Source: Polysphondylium violaceum (Eukaryota; Evosea; Eumycetozoa; Dictyosteliales; Dictyosteliaceae). Taken from it: 30,589 nt of DNA. The notes under the pieces are model-generated. The model was not told where the DNA came from. It did not search any database and worked only from the letters and a program-made list of their open reading frames with translations. Shown here in pieces: positions 21,080 through 30,589 of the stretch. Both the position numbers and the translations under genes were made by a program. Position 1 is the stretch's first letter. Every line of letters begins with the position of its first letter. The stretch is taken from NCBI GenBank assembly GCA_000277445.1, contig AJWJ01000273.1, forward strand, positions 1-30,589. The letters run 5' to 3'.

Positions 21080-23258
21080 ATGAACGCAGCATCAAAATAC
21101 ACATGGGTCGGTGAAGACGAAGAAGATGAAATTGATCTTGGTATGTGATAAGCCTCACACTCATACATACATACAATCACATGTTATACTAATTGATATC
21201 CAAATAAATAAATAAATAGATGATGATGAAATGGTCATTGATCAACAACAACAAAACCCAAACGCGCCAACTAGCACCACCACTACTACCACAAACACTA
21301 GATTTGCCCCACAACAAGAACAAAAAAAAGCTGGTGGATTCTTTAGTAATTTGTTTGGCAGCAGCAATAGTAACAATAACAATAGTACACAATCTTTCTC
21401 AGCACCACCTCCACCACAACAAAGACAAAGAGTAGTACAAAAAACCAAAGTAAAGAAATCAAATACCAATGTCTTGGTGACCAAGGTTGGTATTTTAGAA
21501 TCAGAGACAACCATTGCCACCGGTGATCCAATATTTTGCAAGAAGTGTAAAGTATGTTTTAGTAATATCAACAAATTTGATATGATTCAACTCAATGATG
21601 GCACCCAAGCCAAGAATGTTCCCACCTCTGGTGGTCTCCAACAAGGTGAGGGCGAGGCAAAGAAATGGATATGCGAATTTTGTTCAGAGGTAAATGAAAT
21701 CAATATTTTCCCAGAAGAAATTCCCCAATCCAATATCGTTGATTATATCTTGGAGTCCATTCCAGTCGACCCAAACAACAATAACCTCAACGTTGAAGAA
21801 AAGCCCAAAAAGAAGAGTTTTGATGAAAGCCCAGTCGTATTTTGTATTGATACCAGTGGTTCCATGGTTTTAACATCGCTCATCAACGACACTAGTAAAA
21901 TCAATCCCAAGTATTTCAACAAAACTGACCCAGAGTTCAAGAAGTATGGTGACACTAGCAACTCCCACAATTCCCCAAAGTACATCTCTCGTTTGGATTG
22001 TGTCAAAATGGGTATTGATTCTCAATTGGATGATTTCTACAAGGAAGTTCCAAATAAAAAGGTTGGCATTGTTACCTTTTCAAGCACTGTTACCGTCATT
22101 GGTGATGGTTTGGGTCTACCCGCAGCCATTCCAAGCGATGCTATCAATAGTTTGAGTAAATTGATTGAACACGGTACCAGCCATTCCATCGAAAATCCAA
22201 TCTCCAAATCTAAATATTCTCTTGACCAAATCGTCGAGAAGCTCAAGGGCGCTGGTAGCACTGCATTGGGTCCAGCCGCCGCTGTTTGTGTTGGTATGGG
22301 TGCTGCTAGTCCAGGTAGCAAAATTGTTTTGTGTACAGATGGAGAAGCCAATCTTGGTTTGGGAAGTGTTGAAGATAGAGACCCCAAAGCCAGCATGGAC
22401 TTTTACACTCAGCTCGCTGAACTTGCCAGAAACAATGGTACAACCATCTCTGTTTTGGCCATCAAAGGCACCAACACTAAATTGGAATTCATTGGTAAAT
22501 TGGCCAATATCACTGGTGGTGAGATTGATATCGTCGACCCACTCAACCTCAGCGATGACTTTAAGTCTGCCCTCGCACTCCCCACCATTGCCACCAATGT
22601 ATCGCTCAAATTGTTCCTCCACTCTGGCCTCTATGTCACCAACAATGGCGAGAAATGCGACAACAGTTCTGTCGAAAACGTCATTGGTAATGCCAACAAA
22701 GAAACCACTGTTGCCTTTGAGTATGGTGTAAAATCGAGAAACTTAATTGACAAAGACTTGAAATCCATTCCATTCCAATTGCAACTCTACTACACCACCC
22801 TTGACGGAAAGAAATGTGTGAGAATTATCACTCAAACTCAAGAAATCACCACCGACAAGAATTTGGCTGAACAACACGCCGACATTGATGTTTTGGGTAT
22901 TAATCTCGTCCAACAATCATCAAAGATTGCCTCCAAAGGTGACTATAGCAACAGTAGAGCCAAGAATGTGACCAATGCCAACTACTTGGATCACGTCATG
23001 AACACCAAAATCACCAGCAACAATCCAGTTGCCACTGAGTCTATGGATGAACAAATCAGCTCTACTGCCATTTGGAAAAAACAAGCTCAAAAATTGGAAA
23101 CTCATTTGGCCTCTTCTATTAAAAAGGAAAAGAGTGAAAAACAGCAACAAGAAGGTGCTGATCTTTACTCTTATCGTCAATCTTCTAGATCAGATACCAC
23201 TGCAAACGTTTTGTACAATATGTCCTCTATGAGCAAAACAAAAGCTAAAAAGTTTTAA
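21080..23258 (+). CDS. zinc-finger and von Willebrand A domain protein
   Basis: Soluble protein of 699 residues from exons 21080-21140 and 21220-23258 (79-nt intron, phase 1 join, GTATGT donor). It starts MNAASKYTWVGEDEEDEIDL, followed by Gln/Thr and Asn/Ser tracts to about 75. A Cys4 zinc-binding motif follows, with Cys127/130 and Cys172/175, similar in form to the zinc finger that precedes the vWA-like trunk in Sec23/Sec24. The vWFA domain occupies about 225-450. Its MIDAS motif is complete in outline: DTSGS at 231-235, a Thr in 'GSTALGPA', and Asp in 'LCTDG'. The C-terminal 250 residues are beta then helical and charged. No signal peptide or membrane segment is present. D. discoideum proteins that pair vWFA with a circularly permuted Ras domain (cpras) are a possible relative, but I see no GTPase motifs here. 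Its role is unknown; metal-dependent protein binding is the likely activity. Confidence 0.85.
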
Positions 23259-23484
23259 TCCAGATTACTCTTTTTCCTTTTGTAAATTTGTAAATTAAAT
23301 AAATAAATAAATAAATATATCTAACAACTTTCATTTTAAAAATCTTAAGAAACTGACATAAAAAAAAAAAAAAAGCTGCGAAAATAACATTTAGTCGAGT
23401 GATCATCGTTCTTTATCAAAATAACGAAGCACTCTGAAAAAAACAATAATGTGATTGATCTTTATTTCATTAAAAAATGAAAAT
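23259..23484. other. tail-to-tail spacer with hairpin
   Basis: 226 bp between the converging vWFA gene and the hydrophobic-block gene. An AATAAATAAATAAATAAAT run at 23295-23316 provides polyadenylation signals for the plus strand. A stem-loop pairs GAGTG (23397-23401) with CACTC (23430-23434) and TCGTT (23406-23410) with AACGA (23423-23427) around a 12-base loop. It lies in noticeably less AT-rich sequence than its surroundings. Confidence 0.6.
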
Positions 23485-24914
23485 TTAATTTGATGGATCA
23501 ATATGAACAGCTACTTTATAATAATCACTACCTTCGGCATCACCACCAGTAAGGGCATCAATATAACAACGAATTGGCATACCTTCAACAGTTGTAGTTA
23601 ATGGAGCTGTACTACTAACCCAATGACTTCCAGCTTTATCGAGGAATGATTTTGGATCTTGTGCTGTATTTTCAATATAATGACCATTACTTGCAGTCCA
23701 CTATATATTTAAAAGTAATAAAAGTTTTTAAGGAATTAGAAACTATGGTTTAGAGAAATGGTTCAACGCAAACTTACAGGGCAATGGAATGCATAACTAA
23801 AACCAGTACTGGTGTTATTCTTGGTAACTTTCAAAGCAAAACCGAGGCCTTGCATAAAGGTGGATGGGTTGTCATAGATAAGATAAGCATAGTTCAAGGT
23901 ATAATCAACAGTGTGCATTAATTGACTTCCAATATCTGGTGGTAATACTGAACTTCCATTTTTTATTGGATTGGTACCAGGTGGAGATTGTTTAGGAATA
24001 TTCAAATTGATGTTGGTGCTTTTATCTTTCCCTGGCATTTCACCATTTGAAAGTGATTGAACTGGAATTTGCCAATCGTTATCTTTGTCCCAATTATAAA
24101 CTGATACACAAATTTGGAAACGTTTGTTGAGAAAACCCCAAAGTGCTTTTAAACCAATAAAGACAAGGGCAAAAACGAGACCACCACAAACTGCTGCTAA
24201 AGCAAATGTTGGTATTGTAAAAATAAATTCTAAACCCATTTCTGCAGCAGCTTCAGTTATCAAGGGACCAAGATCTGTGGCCAAAAAATTGATACCTTTA
24301 GAAATTGATTTAGCAACAAATGAGGCTACAATACCTGAGATCACGAGTTCTGTTATATTTTCTACTGCTAAACCAAGTTTATAGGAATGGGTACCGGCTA
24401 TTTGAGTGGAGTTACTATATTGACCATATTGGACTGGGGCAGATAATGGATAATCTGGGTTAAATGGATCATAAGCGGCTTTGGCACTTGTCCAACACCA
24501 AACATAGTTACCTTTGCTGTCCCAGTTCATGTAATAAAATTGAGATGGATCAGTATCGTCTTGAACTTTAATCCAACAATTGAGATTGTTTGCATGATTT
24601 TGCATGTTGTCCATGATTGGATTTAAATCAGCATTGGCTTTATCTTCTAGCTGTTTAATAGCCTTCCAATCATTGGTTTGATAACTTTTTTTCACACTAT
24701 CGTTTGTAAGGAGTTGAGGTGGAGCGCATAATTGGAAATTGGCTGGCTGTTTACTAGAAAGTTTTGAAGTATTTGACTCTTTGAATTCCTTAACACATTC
24801 AGATAGAGGTCTGATATATTTAAGTTTTCCAAAACCATTTCCAGTAACAAGACGAAGATCATCTGGGTGGTTAAATCTAAGGTTATTGTTATCCAATTTT
24901 TCTATTTCTATCAT
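23485..24914 (-). CDS. unrecognised protein with central hydrophobic helices
   Basis: Exons 23778-24914 and 23485-23700 (77-nt intron, GTAAGT donor, ATATAG acceptor, phase 0) give 450 residues. I do not recognise the family. There is no signal peptide. The N-terminal 180 residues are polar, with a Trp/Tyr/Cys-rich part (CWIKVQDD, FYYMNWDSKGNYVWCW). Residues about 186-212 and 226-262 are hydrophobic helices rich in Gly/Ala, ending in a basic LNKRF. The C-terminal 190 residues look beta-rich (CVSVYNWDKDNDWQI, then TLNYAYLIYDNP, FALKVTKNN, FSYAFHCPW). A hydrophobic helical hairpin between two soluble beta-rich parts could insert into a membrane, as in some pore-forming or membrane-anchoring proteins, but that is only a structural analogy. 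The gene sits tail-to-tail with the vWFA gene, and nothing around it indicates a pathway. Confidence 0.78.
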
Positions 24915-26088
24915 ATTTTAAAAAGATAATATTTAAATAATACCAAAGAGACCAATCATGAACCCTTTTTATACTAGAAAAAAAAAAAAAAACTTAATCA
25001 AACAAATTAAATATTTATCCATACACTACTTCATTTAAAAGTGTTTTAACGAAACACATTATTGGGCACCCCAAAAAGTTTAAAATTCAAATTATATGTT
25101 TTTTAAAGAATAAATTTTTTGTTAAACTATCTTTCAAAATACTCTGGGAAAAAAGAGAATATATTTAAAATATCAAATCAGACTTATTTTGCACCGCTTC
25201 ATTTAAATGTTAATTAATACACATAATGATTGATATTCTTTGACACTGTGTTTTTGTAAAAAAAATTAATGGGCCCCGAAATTTTCTATGAGTTTTTTTT
25301 TGTTTAAAAAATGATCTTTCAATAGAAAAAAAAGATTATTTTTCAAAGACATAGATTACAGTCACTGAATTTGAAAATATCTTCAATTGATTTTACATAT
25401 TGGGCCCTTGATATCATTTCAATGACAAACAATACCATAAAGACAGATAATGTCCAAAACAACAGATAGATCTTACATTGATGATTTCAAAATCACGAGA
25501 AACCTTTTCAAGCTATTATTATAGAAATATTCTCAAATACAATCTATTCGAGGATGCTGTTTCTAAAATCCATAATCTCTGGTTATTGCCTTGGTCATCA
25601 CTCTTACATCTAAACTCGAATACTTTGTCTATCGGGAAACCATAATAATATAAGCCACCAAAAACCTCAAACCGCTTTAAGCAAAGAGAAACTTGAATTG
25701 TCAGGCAGTATTTAGCCAGTTCAGACTCTCTGGTCAAACATTCTCATGAACACAGTCCCCACGACACAAAGATCAATTCCTAGTCAATCTCACTTTTAGA
25801 TTAAGTTGACTTTTTTGATAAATAACCCACCCCCACTTATCTGATCCCCTTGATTTATTGAAATAAATTTTTTCTCTATTTATAGCCACACTTTTATTAT
25901 TTTGGTAGTGTGGTATGGGTGTTGAGTTATGAAAATAGAAAAAAAAAAAAAAATTTTTAATAACACCCACACATTGATCAATCATTTTCAGTTTTGGGGA
26001 AACCTCCACTCACTCACAATTTAAATCATGTGCGATAAATTTCATTTATTTATTAAATATTGTTTCAATAGAGAAAGAGATAGAAAAC
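24915..26088. other. long divergent spacer with a possible gene fragment
   Basis: 1174 bp between divergent start codons. The outer parts (24915-25330 and 25800-26088) are AT-rich promoter-like DNA. The middle, about 25430-25790, is more complex in composition and open on both strands. The plus strand has an ATG at about 25476 followed by 50 or so codons (SYYYRNILKYNLFEDAVSK then IHNLWLLPWSSLLHL) before a stop. The minus strand is open across 25519-25737, starting only at a TTG. A short C-rich stretch, AACCCACCCCCACTT, at 25826-25840 may be a regulatory element. No complete gene can be supported. Confidence 0.5.
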
Positions 26089-28659
26089 ATGGAAAACATT
26101 GATGAGTGTCAAAGAAATAATACAAATAAGAATAAAAAGAAACCAATTCAATCAACAAAAAAGCCAACAACTACAACAGCTACTACTACAACACTAACTA
26201 AATCTCAACCACTAAGTTCAACTAAAGCCCAACCAGTATCTTCTAAAACTCAGTCAACAACTTTAACAAAAACACAACCTACTACAAAAGTCCAACCAAC
26301 TACAGCTTTTACTAAAACTCAGCCAAAAACAACTCCAACTACAACAACTACAACTACTACAACTTCAACTCAACCTAAAGCTAACAATACAAAAACTTTA
26401 AAAGAGATTATAGATGAAAAATCAAAGGATTTATTTAAATCCGTGGTACCACGTGCTACTCTTTTAAAGAATTTCAAGGACCAGAGGCAAAATATGGAGA
26501 CTAAATCTAAAGGCAGTAAAACCCCTTTGATGACCAAACCAAAAAGTAGCTTTGCCAAAGAATTTTGTTTTAAATCTGGTATTGATATGAAACCTATATT
26601 CATCAAAGATATGTACAGGAATACCATTCATTATAATAGAGTTTTCATTGGTAGAGTCATTGCTAAACCTATCAAAACCAACTCTGTGCAAATTTTGTTG
26701 GAGGATCAAAATTGTGGGGACACTGAGGTTCTTATGGTCAGTATCTCTAATATTTACTTGCCAGGAAGTGATTTTTGTGCTGAGTTGGATGCTATTTATC
26801 CAGTGGGTGCTGTTGTTGCCATCAAAGAACCTTATTTGAGACATTATTTATCTGGTGAATATTTCATTTCCATTGACGATCCTCAAGACCTAGAGCTGAT
26901 AATTGATCCCATTCACCCTCATCTCACACACCCTGAATGGATTCAATGGCTTCACGATTATATGCCAAAAGACATTGACGGAGAAGATGGCTGGCGTGTC
27001 AGAGGTAATAGAGCTTATACCACCGGTGATTATGACCTTGCATTAAAGTATTATAATGGCGGTTTGACGAGTGATCCCCAACACTCTACTCTTGCACTTA
27101 ATAAATTGGCCGCTTTGGTAGCTTTAAAAAGATATCATGAATGTATACCCATTGGCATCAACTTGTTGACAACATTGCAAGAAAATGAAAAACTTTGCAC
27201 GAGACTAGGTAAATCATATTATCAAGTGGGTCTTTATGAAAATTCGATGGATATCTATCAATATCTATTGGAGTTTATGCCACACAATACAGAAGCCACC
27301 GAAGCAATAGAAAAGTGTAAAGAAAGAATGGTTGAACGTGATCAAGGTGTTTACAACTTTAAAAAACTTAGAGATCAAGAAAAGATAAACAACGAACAAG
27401 ATTGTTCAGAATATATTGGTCCTCTTGAAATCAAAAGAATCCCAGGTAAAGGACGTGGATTGGTTGTTACAAAAGATATACCTGCTGGTACCTTATTAAT
27501 AGCTTCCAAAGGTGTCGGTATTCTCGATGAGAAAGTAGACAACATTGACTTCCTCAAAACCTATGTTGGTGATGGTAAAGTCTTGACCTTGGCTTCCTTA
27601 GACATTGTTTCAAAAGTAAAAAACAATATAAGGACAAATCCTCATCTATGCCATCAACTCTCCAAACTCTATGCTGGTAAAGAGTTCCCTAACAAAGGAA
27701 AAACTTCAATCGATGACTTTAAATCAACTATTGAAACAGTCTTTTCAAACAAACCTGCTCCGTCTGTGGAACAAATTAAAAGAATTGTTCAACTAAATTC
27801 GTTCAAGCTCAAGACCAAATGTGGTGTCTGGCTATTACCATCGCTCATCAACCACTCTTGCTTACCAAACTCCACTAGATTCTGTATTGGTGAAACATTG
27901 TTTATAACAGCTACCAGAAACCTAAAACAAGGGGAAGAGGTTCTTATGAGCTATGTTCCATTGTTGGATTTCAATTTTCTCAAAAGAATCTTTGCTTTTT
28001 CAAAGTATGATTTTGTTTGTGATTGTCAGCTATGTCAACTTGAAAACCTAGAGTCTACAGACAGTGTCTTGGAAAGAGATACCTACTTTCAAAAGTTTCA
28101 AAAAGAATTGGCTCCTAGAGCCATGGCCTTTGATGCCAAAGTATTTTCACTGGTAGAAAAGAATATCCAAGCCATAAAGATGACTTTTAATAATAGCAAC
28201 AACAAAAACATGCATCCTACTCGTGGTAGCGTCACTAGTGAGTCGCTAGCCCATACTAGACAAATGGCAATTGACATCTTTCAACATCTTACCTCTCTTG
28301 GTTTGCTTTCACAAAGATATCCAGAAAAAGCTTTTCCTATATACTTGGAGTGCGTGCGTATTTTGGGCTTTGATTGGGAGTTGGATTACACTAAAGAGAA
28401 ACTCCAAGATACCCCATACCATTTTAAAGTAAAATATAGAGGATCTTTTGATGGTCTTCATACAGATTTATTGATGCAAGTCTATATTCATTCCTTTCTC
28501 TTAGGTTACCAAACACTTGCCAGACAGGCTTTAGCATTATCAAGATTATGTGGTCAAGCCTATCATGGCTACACTGTACTCGAACATGAAATCAATTTAA
28601 AAGCTTCATTTCCAGTTTCTTTTCGTCCTAAAGATACAATAGAATTAATAGAACAATAG
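26089..28659 (+). CDS. TPR and SET-domain protein (probable lysine methyltransferase)
   Basis: Intronless 856-residue protein. The ATG at 26089 is the first in frame. Residues 1-115 are Lys/Thr/Gln-rich low complexity (TTTTTTTTST type). A folded segment at about 175-275 (VFIGRVIAKPIKTNSVQI..., possibly OB-like) precedes TPR helices at about 300-410 (GNRAYTTGDYDLALKYY). The SET domain follows. Its N part is at about 445-475 (KRIPGKGRGLVVTKDIPAG). An insert of roughly 100 residues comes next, and then the catalytic core LINHSCLPNSTRF near 586-598, with the 'GEEVLMSYVP' Tyr near 622. Cys residues in DFVCDCQLCQ at about 641-650 match a post-SET zinc site. The split SET resembles SMYD proteins, but the inserted region lacks MYND zinc ligands. 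S-adenosylmethionine-dependent protein-lysine methylation is expected; the substrate is unknown. The C-terminal 200 residues are helical. Confidence 0.9.
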   Translation: MENIDECQRNNTNKNKKKPIQSTKKPTTTTATTTTLTKSQPLSSTKAQPVSSKTQSTTLTKTQPTTKVQPTTAFTKTQPKTTPTTTTTTTTTSTQPKANNTKTLKEIIDEKSKDLFKSVVPRATLLKNFKDQRQNMETKSKGSKTPLMTKPKSSFAKEFCFKSGIDMKPIFIKDMYRNTIHYNRVFIGRVIAKPIKTNSVQILLEDQNCGDTEVLMVSISNIYLPGSDFCAELDAIYPVGAVVAIKEPYLRHYLSGEYFISIDDPQDLELIIDPIHPHLTHPEWIQWLHDYMPKDIDGEDGWRVRGNRAYTTGDYDLALKYYNGGLTSDPQHSTLALNKLAALVALKRYHECIPIGINLLTTLQENEKLCTRLGKSYYQVGLYENSMDIYQYLLEFMPHNTEATEAIEKCKERMVERDQGVYNFKKLRDQEKINNEQDCSEYIGPLEIKRIPGKGRGLVVTKDIPAGTLLIASKGVGILDEKVDNIDFLKTYVGDGKVLTLASLDIVSKVKNNIRTNPHLCHQLSKLYAGKEFPNKGKTSIDDFKSTIETVFSNKPAPSVEQIKRIVQLNSFKLKTKCGVWLLPSLINHSCLPNSTRFCIGETLFITATRNLKQGEEVLMSYVPLLDFNFLKRIFAFSKYDFVCDCQLCQLENLESTDSVLERDTYFQKFQKELAPRAMAFDAKVFSLVEKNIQAIKMTFNNSNNKNMHPTRGSVTSESLAHTRQMAIDIFQHLTSLGLLSQRYPEKAFPIYLECVRILGFDWELDYTKEKLQDTPYHFKVKYRGSFDGLHTDLLMQVYIHSFLLGYQTLARQALALSRLCGQAYHGYTVLEHEINLKASFPVSFRPKDTIELIEQ

Positions 28660-28941
28660 TAGTAATTTTTAATGGAAATCCTCACCTGAATCATGTTTTC
28701 ATAACATAAAACAACATTAACAAAAATAATTAAAATATTAATCTTTAATTCTTGTGGCAGTCATTATTATTGTAGTTATTGAATTGATACACACTTACAA
28801 AACTAATAAATATGAATTTATTTGGTATAGAGTTTTTTACTCTTTTAAAATTAATCATTGATATTATTATCATTAATTCAAAGAGTTTTCATCAAAAAAA
28901 GGGAGGTATCAATTTCATTTCTTCTTAGATTATTTAAAATT
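28660..28941. other. tail-to-tail spacer
   Basis: 282 bp of AT-rich DNA between the converging SET-domain and transposase-like genes. It contains AATAAA-like sequences on both strands. I see no terminal inverted repeat of the transposase-like gene here and nothing else of note. Confidence 0.6.
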
Positions 28942-30016
28942 TTATTTATATGATTTAGTATTTGGGAATGATAAGTTTTTAAACTCTTCATATGAAATTG
29001 GGGGTGTATCTTTTCCATCTTCAAGTGATTCATCTGTTTCATTTTCATTTGGAGGACATCTGTTCAAAGTTACACTAATGTTGAAGAGATTCACTACAAA
29101 CATAAATGCTTGAGAGTGTCTGTCAATGGAAGATAACCATTCTTTCTCAAGAAAAGAAAATCTTTTAATTACAGAAAAAAGATTTTCATTAATGATTCTA
29201 TGGTGTTTGATAAATGAATTCTCCAATTTCTTGATGGGCTCCATGAAGATTTCTTTTTTCCCATTTACAAACATTATTTTTTCTTTATGGGGGGTCAATA
29301 GTTTTTCTTTTTCGCCATGATAGGCTATATCAGCCACAAATCTCTCTCCATCTTTAATTTGTACGTTTTTCAGGTTGTTCCGATAAATGTTGATATCTGC
29401 CATTCTTCCTTTGAATGGACCATTAACCCACATAACCTCACCATCGATTAGGTTGGTACCAACTTCATATTTCACACCATTGGCAGAGTGTTTTGCCGAA
29501 TAGAATGATTCATCTTTGACATTTATTGGACAAAATGTAGTGTCAATAGAAAGGGTGAGGTGACCATTATTTTGTATTGAAGTTGCATCTGGAACCTTAA
29601 AGTTTATTCTATTTTCAAAGTGAATCTGTTGTAGTGATTAGTTAGAATATGAATCAAAATTCAAATGTATAGTTTTAGAATAAGCTGGTTATATTATCAT
29701 TAATATCTGATACATTTTATTTTGAACTTACAAATTTTAATTTTATATTCGCTGCAAGTACTTTCCATACATGGGTGCTATAAGTTTTATAGCAAGTATT
29801 GAAAATTCTACAACGATCAGCAAAGGTCGTGTAATAGCGTAAGTAATCCAAAGTCATTAATAGATGGTCGTACCTAATTGAGTCATCTATCTCTAACAAA
29901 TGTCTGTGAAGCTGGATTATGACATCTTTGGCGAAAATATAGTGTTTTTTAAAATCTTTATTATCATAATCATCCAGTGTGACTCTTTTTCTTTTGTTTT
30001 TTTTTATTTCTACCAT
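28942..30016 (-). CDS. PIF/Harbinger-type (DDE_Tnp_4-like) transposase or domesticated derivative
   Basis: Exons 29732-30016 and 28942-29625 (106-nt intron, GTAAGT donor, CAACAG acceptor, phase 0) encode 322 residues. Residues 1-95 are basic, then helical with a helix-turn-helix-like stretch near 50-88 (HLLMTLDYLRYYTTF then YKTYSTHVWKVL). The RNase-H-like catalytic region follows the family order: SIDTTFCPI (Asp123), 'YSAKHSANGVKYEVGTNL', 'WVNGPFKGRMADINIYRNNL', 'GERFVADIAYHGE' (Asp194), 'LLTPHKE', and 'HHRIINENLFSVIKRF' (Glu242). The three presumed acidic catalytic residues are all present. The length is short for a PIF/Harbinger transposase but covers both modules. No terminal inverted repeats or target duplications are evident in either flank. 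That, plus a single tidy intron and no frame break, leaves open a domesticated host gene. The tail, 290-322, is acidic and unrelated to the core. Confidence 0.85.
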
Positions 30017-30589
30017 TGCTCCATAAATAAATATTTATTAAATGACTTTTGTTATAACCAATTTTCGGAAACCACAAATAAACATATAAAAAACCACATT
30101 CTCATCTCAAATACTAGAAGTTTACCCCTATCACCCACACACCAATATTTTTTAATAAAAAATCTTTTTTTTATTTTTTCCTTCATATTTTTTATACAAA
30201 TCAGAGATTTACCTAGAAAAATTAATAAAAAAACAAAAAAAAAGAATTATCATACAATTTCAAAAGTTGATAGACTCAGAGTTAGCAGTTTTGAATTAAC
30301 CATATGTTATATATCCACATTTTACTATTGTGTGTCCAATAACAAATCAAACGAATGTCTTTTTTTTTTTTAGTTTTTAAAAATACTCCTTTTTTAATAA
30401 CTGCCAAATCAAAGCCCAACTTGCTCTTATTATTCAAATATTGTCTAAACAGGGATACTGAAAAAACAGAACTGTTTATTTTTAATCTGAATGAAAAGGT
30501 TTTTGTAATTAAGTGGTGAAACAAAAACAAATAAATTATACTATTATTATTATAATTAAAATAATTTATAAATGAGATTGATTATTGAT
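30017..30589. other. right-edge spacer upstream of the transposase-like gene
   Basis: 573 bp with many A/T homopolymers and the promoter of the minus-strand transposase-like gene. The section 30375-30500 is less biased and open on the minus strand for about 80 codons, but has no ATG and no family features. It could be part of a gene beyond the edge or simple spacer. I support no gene here. Confidence 0.5.

Noticed and set aside
22116-22622. Minus-strand open frame opposite the vWFA domain
   Set aside because: It is antisense to a strongly conserved domain; its codons are the complement of that domain and no start context or homology supports it.
26464-26844. Minus-strand open frame opposite the SET-protein N-terminal domain
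   Set aside because: It is a shadow of the intronless SET gene and has no family features.
30282-30530. Minus-strand open frame at the right edge
   Set aside because: It starts only from a TTG, is Lys/Phe-rich in homopolymer DNA, and has no recognisable motif; it is kept only as a remark in the edge spacer.

Overview
The window is nuclear DNA of a dictyostelid social amoeba. The signs are very short AT-rich spliceosomal introns (about 57-109 nt, mostly GTAAGT/GTATGT...TAG), Asn/Ser/Thr/Gln homopolymer tracts inside conserved proteins, poly(A)/poly(T)-rich intergenic DNA, and two cell-surface families expanded in this group: ComC-like EGF proteins and C-type-lectin/IPT proteins. Coding parts are less extremely AT-rich than I would expect for Dictyostelium discoideum, so a different dictyostelid genus is likely; I cannot name the species.

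Layout: (1) 1-2998 (-) is the 5' part (860 codons) of a secreted or surface ComC-like protein that runs off the left edge. (2) 3325-5467 (-) encodes an ITFG2-like protein (KICSTOR subunit, mTORC1 nutrient signalling). (3) 5963-7571 (+) is an unrecognised Asn/Ser-rich protein with a C-terminal coiled coil; it diverges from ITFG2 across a 495-bp spacer. (4) 7657-10510 (-) is ataxin-2, with Lsm, LsmAD and PAM2, lying tail-to-tail with (3) 85 bp apart. (5) 11668-15927 (+) is a complete ComC-like EGF transmembrane protein, paralogous to gene (1). (6) 16140-16349 (+) is a broken first-exon remnant of a lectin gene, just upstream of (7) 16614-20144 (+), an intact C-type lectin plus IPT/TIG single-pass receptor-like protein. 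(8) 20145-21079 is a gene-free stretch with a long imperfect inverted repeat. (9) 21080-23258 (+) is a zinc-finger plus vWFA protein. (10) 23485-24914 (-) is an unrecognised protein with a central hydrophobic helical block. (11) 26089-28659 (+) is a TPR plus SET-domain (probable lysine methyltransferase) protein. (12) 28942-30016 (-) is a PIF/Harbinger (DDE_Tnp_4)-like transposase with an apparently intact D-D-E triad. All exon joins given here were worked out by hand from frame continuity and splice consensus; each gives an integral codon count.

The genes do not form a pathway. ITFG2 and ataxin-2 are conserved housekeeping or regulatory genes (nutrient signalling, mRNA metabolism). They are interspersed with lineage-specific surface proteins that may act in recognition, adhesion or signalling during feeding or multicellular development. 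The most unusual items are a cryptic second lectin-like domain inside the IPT array, the decayed lectin exon beside the intact gene, the inverted repeat whose arm differences fall mostly at one codon position, the intact DDE transposase-like gene with no obvious terminal repeats, and two genes I cannot assign to a family.
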